A stretch of 64,000 nucleotides of DNA, from assembly GCF_006542665.1 (NCBI RefSeq), contig NZ_AP019735.1, positions 2,728,001 through 2,792,000 on the forward strand. Direction: 5' to 3'. Made by a program: the position numbers and the translations under genes. This stretch comes from Alistipes communis (GTDB lineage: Bacteria; Bacteroidota; Bacteroidia; Bacteroidales; Rikenellaceae). Positions 60,958 to 64,000 of this stretch are shown one piece after another (the first letter of the stretch is position 1; each line of letters starts with the position of its first letter). The notes under the pieces were generated by a model. It did not search any database and was not told the origin of the DNA. It saw nothing but the letters and a program-made list of their open reading frames with translations.

Positions 60958-60973
60958 TACGAAGGCGGTGCCA
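60958..60973 (-). promoter_or_regulatory. Candidate sigma-54 (-24/-12) promoter of the kdp operon
   Basis: The minus strand reads TGGCACCGCCTTCGTA; compared with TGGCACGnnnnTTGCW, the -24 element is complete and three of five -12 positions match (T, G, final A). It lies about 35 nt before the first small gene. The regulator gene just upstream is of the sigma-54-activating NtrC type. An inverted repeat AAACGCCT/AGGCGTTT (60977-60984, 61008-61015) abuts it upstream. Confidence 0.55.
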
Positions 60974-61035
60974 AAAAAACGCCTTTTTATTCAATCCGCT
61001 TTGGAATAGGCGTTTACGCTCTTTCGCGATGCGCC

Positions 61036-61076
61036 GAAAAAGAAGGGCGTCCTATCAAAATGATAAGACGCCCTTC
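61036..61076 (-). terminator. Terminator of the NtrC-type regulator gene
   Basis: On the minus strand GAAGGGCGTC (61076-61067) and GACGCCCTTC (61051-61042), with inner TATCA/TGATA pairing, form a long hairpin followed by TTTTTC. It separates the regulator transcript from the kdp operon. Confidence 0.88.
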
Positions 61077-61100
61077 TCGGAATGAAACGGTGCGTGTCTA

Positions 61101-62429
61101 CTAGACGCCGTAACTTTCCAACTTGCGGTAGAGTGTCGCGATGCCGATTCCCAGCAGGCGGGCGGCTTCGGTTTTGTTGCCCTTGGCGTATTCGAGGACT
61201 TTCAGAATATGATGCCGTTCGAGCGCGTCGAGTGCCAGCGAATCGGGAGGTGCGCCGGCGCCGGCGCGGAATTCGGGCGACAGCGTATCGGCGGAGAGCC
61301 GTTCGCCGTCGGCCATAATCAGGCTCCGTTCGACGACGTTGCGCAGTTCGCGCACGTTGCCGTGCCATGTATGGCGTTCCAGCGCGGCGATGTATGCGTC
61401 GTCGATGGTTTCGATGCGTTTTCCCATCTTGGCGGCGAACTGCCCGACGAAGTAGCGGGCGTATTCCGCGACGTCTTCGCGCCGCTGGCTCAGGGCGGGC
61501 AGCTGGATGCGGAAGACCGAGAGCCGGAAATAGAGGTCTTCGCGGAAGTTTCCGGCGGCGATCTCCTTTTCGAGGTCGCGGTTCGTGGCGGCGATGATCC
61601 GCAGGTCGACTTTCGTCGGGCGGGTCTCGCCGATCTTGATGAATTCGCCGCTTTCGAGCACGCGCAGCAGCTTGGCCTGCAATTCGACGGGCATTTCTCC
61701 GATTTCGTCGAGAAACAGCGTTCCCTTGTCGGCCTCTTCGAACAGCCCCTTTTTGTCCTTCGTCGCACCCGTGAAACTGCCGGCGCGGTGGCCGAAGAGT
61801 TCGCTTTCGAGCAGCTCTTTGGAGAAGGCCGAGCAGTTGACCGCTACGAATGCCTCTCTGGCGCGCGGCCCGGCCTGGTGGATCGCCTGCGCGAAGACCT
61901 CCTTGCCCGTTCCGGTCTCGCCGGTGAGCAGTACCGACGTGTCCGTCGCAGCGACTTTGCGCGCGAGGTTCACGGCCTGTCGGAGCGCCTCCGACGAACC
62001 GATGATGCGGTCGAACGAATGTTCGTCGGAGAGTTTCGCCTCGAAACGCGCCAGTCGGCGCTGCATCCGCGCCTTCTCCGTCGCACGGCTCAGCAGCGGC
62101 AGGATCTTGTTGTTGTCGTCGCCTTTGGTGATGTAGTCGAATGCGCCGTTCTTGATCGCCTGCACGCCGTCGGGTATGTTGCCGTAGGCGGTGAGCAGGA
62201 TGACTTCGGCGGCGGGTGCGATCTCCTTGATCCTGCCGACCAGTTCCACACCGTTGCCGTCGGGGAGTTTGACGTCGCACAGCACGACGTCGGGTTCGTA
62301 TTGGCTGAGCAGCCGGAGGCCCGTGGTACAGTCCGGAGCCTGCTCCACGTCGTATCCTTCCAGTCCGATGATGCGCGCCAGCAGCGCACGCAGTTGGGGT
62401 TCGTCGTCGATAATCAGAATTTTCGCCAT
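61101..62429 (-). CDS. NtrC-family sigma-54-dependent response regulator
   Basis: 442 residues from ATG 62429 (MAKILIIDDEPQLRALLARI); the frame extends to 62483 without receiver features. Receiver domain with phospho-acceptor D52 (VVLCDVKLPDGNG), AAA+ domain with Walker A GETGTGKEVFAQ, the sigma-54 contact loop as GSFTGA rather than GAFTGA, Walker B GTLFLDEIGEM, and a C-terminal Fis-type helix-turn-helix (NKTEAARLLGIGIATLYRKL). It sits immediately upstream of the kdp operon where KdpE (OmpR family) would normally be found, so it probably activates kdp through sigma-54. Confidence 0.92.
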   Translation of the reverse strand: MAKILIIDDEPQLRALLARIIGLEGYDVEQAPDCTTGLRLLSQYEPDVVLCDVKLPDGNGVELVGRIKEIAPAAEVILLTAYGNIPDGVQAIKNGAFDYITKGDDNNKILPLLSRATEKARMQRRLARFEAKLSDEHSFDRIIGSSEALRQAVNLARKVAATDTSVLLTGETGTGKEVFAQAIHQAGPRAREAFVAVNCSAFSKELLESELFGHRAGSFTGATKDKKGLFEEADKGTLFLDEIGEMPVELQAKLLRVLESGEFIKIGETRPTKVDLRIIAATNRDLEKEIAAGNFREDLYFRLSVFRIQLPALSQRREDVAEYARYFVGQFAAKMGKRIETIDDAYIAALERHTWHGNVRELRNVVERSLIMADGERLSADTLSPEFRAGAGAPPDSLALDALERHHILKVLEYAKGNKTEAARLLGIGIATLYRKLESYGV

Positions 62430-62657
62430 TGCGGTTCGCGTTCTTTGCGGCAAAGGTACGACAAAATTCGAAATTGTCGACATGCTCCTGCGGCGGCCGT
62501 CGCGGAATCCTGCCGTCCGGTTGTGGTGTGTGTTTCCGGTCGGAATTGCGATGCGTTCCTGCCGGTCAGGCCGCCCCGTCGCATATCCGTCCGCCCGATC
62601 CGGACGGCGTAACGGAGGGCAAGGGTGAAATTATTTCGGAAAAAAATTAACAAAATT

Positions 62658-62688
62658 GTTGAATGTTTCGAAACTCTTCGTATATTTG
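62658..62688 (+). promoter_or_regulatory. Promoter and possible operator of the TetR-TolC operon
   Basis: TTG (62659-62661), 19-nt spacer, TATATTTG (62681-62688). AACAA/TTGTT arms at 62649-62660 form a small dyad beside the -33 element, a plausible self-regulatory operator. Confidence 0.65.
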
Positions 62689-62712
62689 CACTGACAAAAT
62701 TATTAAATCAAA

Positions 62713-63363
62713 ATGTTAAACAAAGGTAGAATGGGAGAGAAACCGATGCGGAACAAGGAGCAGGCGATTCTCGAAGCGGCCGAACGCGAATTCATCGTCA
62801 AGGGATTCGCGGGGGCGCGGACGACCTCGATCGCCGAAGCGGCCGGCGTGACGCACGCCATGCTGCACTACTATTTCCGGACGAAGGAACAACTGTTCGA
62901 ACGTATCCTCGACGAGAAGATGCGGTTGATGGGCGAATCGGTGCTGGCAGCCTTCGGGCAGCCGGGATTGCCGCTGGCGGAGCGGCTGCGCGACGGAATC
63001 GAGCGGCATTTCGATTTCATCATGGCCAATCCCGACATGCCGCGCTTCATCGTCAACGAAGTCTTTTCGCGGCCGGAACGTTATGAAACGATGCAGGCGC
63101 GCATCCGTGAGATCGCAGGCGTCCTGATGTGCGATATCCAGCGGGAGCTCGACGCCTCGGCCGACCGCGGCGAAACGGAAAGGATCGACGTGCGGATGCT
63201 GTTGCTCGACATCATCTCGCTCAACGTCTTTCCGTTCATCGCCTATCCTGTCATCGAACCGATTCTGGGGGACCTCACGGCCGACCGCGAACGTTTTTTC
63301 GCACGGCGCAGGGCGGAAAACACGGAGGTGATCCTGCGGCGGCTTAAAAAATGCGACTCATGA
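62713..63363 (+). CDS. TetR/AcrR-family regulator
   Basis: 216 residues from the first ATG; ATGs at 62731 and 62746 are possible, the last preceded by GGGAGAG. Helix-turn-helix: ILEAAEREFIVKGFAGARTT, SIAEAAGVTHAMLHYYFRTK, EQLFERILDEKM. The C-terminal ligand domain is unassigned. Its TGA overlaps the ATG of the TolC-like gene, so it very likely controls that export system. Confidence 0.9.
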   Translation: MLNKGRMGEKPMRNKEQAILEAAEREFIVKGFAGARTTSIAEAAGVTHAMLHYYFRTKEQLFERILDEKMRLMGESVLAAFGQPGLPLAERLRDGIERHFDFIMANPDMPRFIVNEVFSRPERYETMQARIREIAGVLMCDIQRELDASADRGETERIDVRMLLLDIISLNVFPFIAYPVIEPILGDLTADRERFFARRRAENTEVILRRLKKCDS

Positions 63364-64000
63364 AACGGATCGTTTTACTGTGCGGGTGTCTGCTGGTCTG
63401 GGGTTCGGCCGGCGCCCAACTGACGCTCGACTCGTGCCGTCTGCTGGCGCGGAACCATTACCCCGAAATCCGGCGCTACGACCTGGTGCGGCAGACGGAG
63501 GAGTACACGCTTTCGAATGCACGGCGGGAGTGGCTGCCGCAGCTGTCGCTTTCGGCGCAGGCCACGTGGCAGACCGCCGTGCCCGCGTTCCCCGATGCGC
63601 TGACCGGTATGCTTACCCAGTACGGCGTAGGGATGCCGGGGATGAATAAGGACCAATATAAAGTGCAGTTGGAAGTGACCCAGACGATTTGGGACGGCGG
63701 AAAGTCGGCCGCCGACAAACGCATCGCCGAAGCCGAAGCCGCCGAACAACGGCAGGCGACGGATGTCGATCTCTATGCGTTGGAGGGGCGGGTGGACGAC
63801 CTCTATTTCGGCATTCTGCTGCTCGACGAACGGGTCGCGCAGACGAAACTGACGCTCGGACTGCTGCGGAACAACCTCGACAAGGTGCGTTCGCTGCAAC
63901 GCAACGGTGCGGCGATGCAGAGCGATGCCGATGCCGTCGAAGCCGAACTGCTGACCGTCGAGCAGCAGCTCGCGCAGGTCGAAGCCTCGCGTGAGAGCTA
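63360..64000 (+). CDS. TolC-family outer-membrane efflux protein (3' end outside window)
   Basis: Starts at ATG 63360, overlapping the TetR stop (ATGA), and runs off the window after ~213 codons. A signal peptide (IVLLCGCLLVWGSAGAQ) is followed by LTLDSCRLLARNHYPEIRRY, the first OEP helix, and a helix-rich region with TQTIWDGGKSAADKRIAEAE, the typical TolC turn. It should be the outer-membrane factor of an export system whose adaptor and pump genes probably follow. Confidence 0.88.
   Translation, partial: MKRIVLLCGCLLVWGSAGAQLTLDSCRLLARNHYPEIRRYDLVRQTEEYTLSNARREWLPQLSLSAQATWQTAVPAFPDALTGMLTQYGVGMPGMNKDQYKVQLEVTQTIWDGGKSAADKRIAEAEAAEQRQATDVDLYALEGRVDDLYFGILLLDERVAQTKLTLGLLRNNLDKVRSLQRNGAAMQSDADAVEAELLTVEQQLAQVEASRES

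Noticed and set aside
1..64000. tRNA or rRNA genes
   Set aside because: No cloverleaf-like or rRNA-like stretch was noticed by eye on either strand; a covariance-model scan would be needed to be sure.

Overview
The window looks like chromosome of a fairly GC-rich member of the Bacteroidota, most likely order Bacteroidales. An Alistipes-like Rikenellaceae is my best guess, inferred from style and gene content rather than from any search. Supporting signs are TAnnTTTG-type -7 boxes (several with TTG or TTTG 19-20 nt upstream), a six-gene Na+-translocating NADH:quinone reductase operon, a BlaI/BlaR pair whose M56 peptidase carries TonB-type domains, and many lipoproteins and RND-type exporters.

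Layout. Positions 1-9.2 kb are an AT-rich polymorphic-toxin (RHS/YD-repeat) island: the 3' end of one RHS gene, a complete secreted RHS protein with an HExxH-bearing C-terminal tip, a lipoprotein (candidate immunity protein), then a displaced second RHS tip cassette repeating about 500 bp of the core, followed by a second lipoprotein. Positions 9.5-11.6 kb hold a small zinc-ribbon gene, a decayed neighbour and a tyrosine recombinase, probably the edge of a mobile element. From 11.9 kb the sequence becomes GC-rich housekeeping DNA. It holds addA and addB (divergent, with a DUF2807-like gene between), an M23 peptidase pair with a HAD phosphatase, alaS, gpmI, a promoter-carrying 83-bp tandem repeat, proC, and a tatD-like/tcdA/2-hydroxyacid dehydrogenase operon. 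The nqrABCDEF operon follows (29.8-35.7 kb), and its NqrC carries an N-terminal rubredoxin-like domain.

Positions 35.8-48.8 kb contain a hypothetical gene, a structured AT-rich intergenic region, blaR/blaI-like genes with a palindromic operator, a HAD hydrolase, mscL, a lipoprotein, and an RND tripartite efflux operon with a divergent AraC regulator. Positions 48.9-51.8 kb encode a cupin-carboxymuconolactone decarboxylase fusion, a metallo-beta-lactamase-fold hydrolase and a flavodoxin-like reductase, followed by a frameshifted TetR pseudogene.

Positions 52.4-62.4 kb form an elaborate potassium-uptake locus read on the minus strand: an NtrC-type (sigma-54) response regulator, a candidate -24/-12 promoter, two tiny membrane-protein genes, kdpF, kdpA, kdpB, kdpC, another tiny membrane-protein gene, a TorF-like outer-membrane protein, a stand-alone KdpD sensor half and a separate HAMP/PAS histidine kinase. 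The window ends with a TetR regulator translationally coupled to a TolC-family protein cut by the window edge.

The most interesting points are the split KdpD plus sigma-54 regulator arrangement with unannotated microproteins, the rubredoxin-NqrC fusion, the orphan RHS tip cassette, and the repeat family that appears to carry promoters. All calls come from reading the sequence; no database search or computation was possible.
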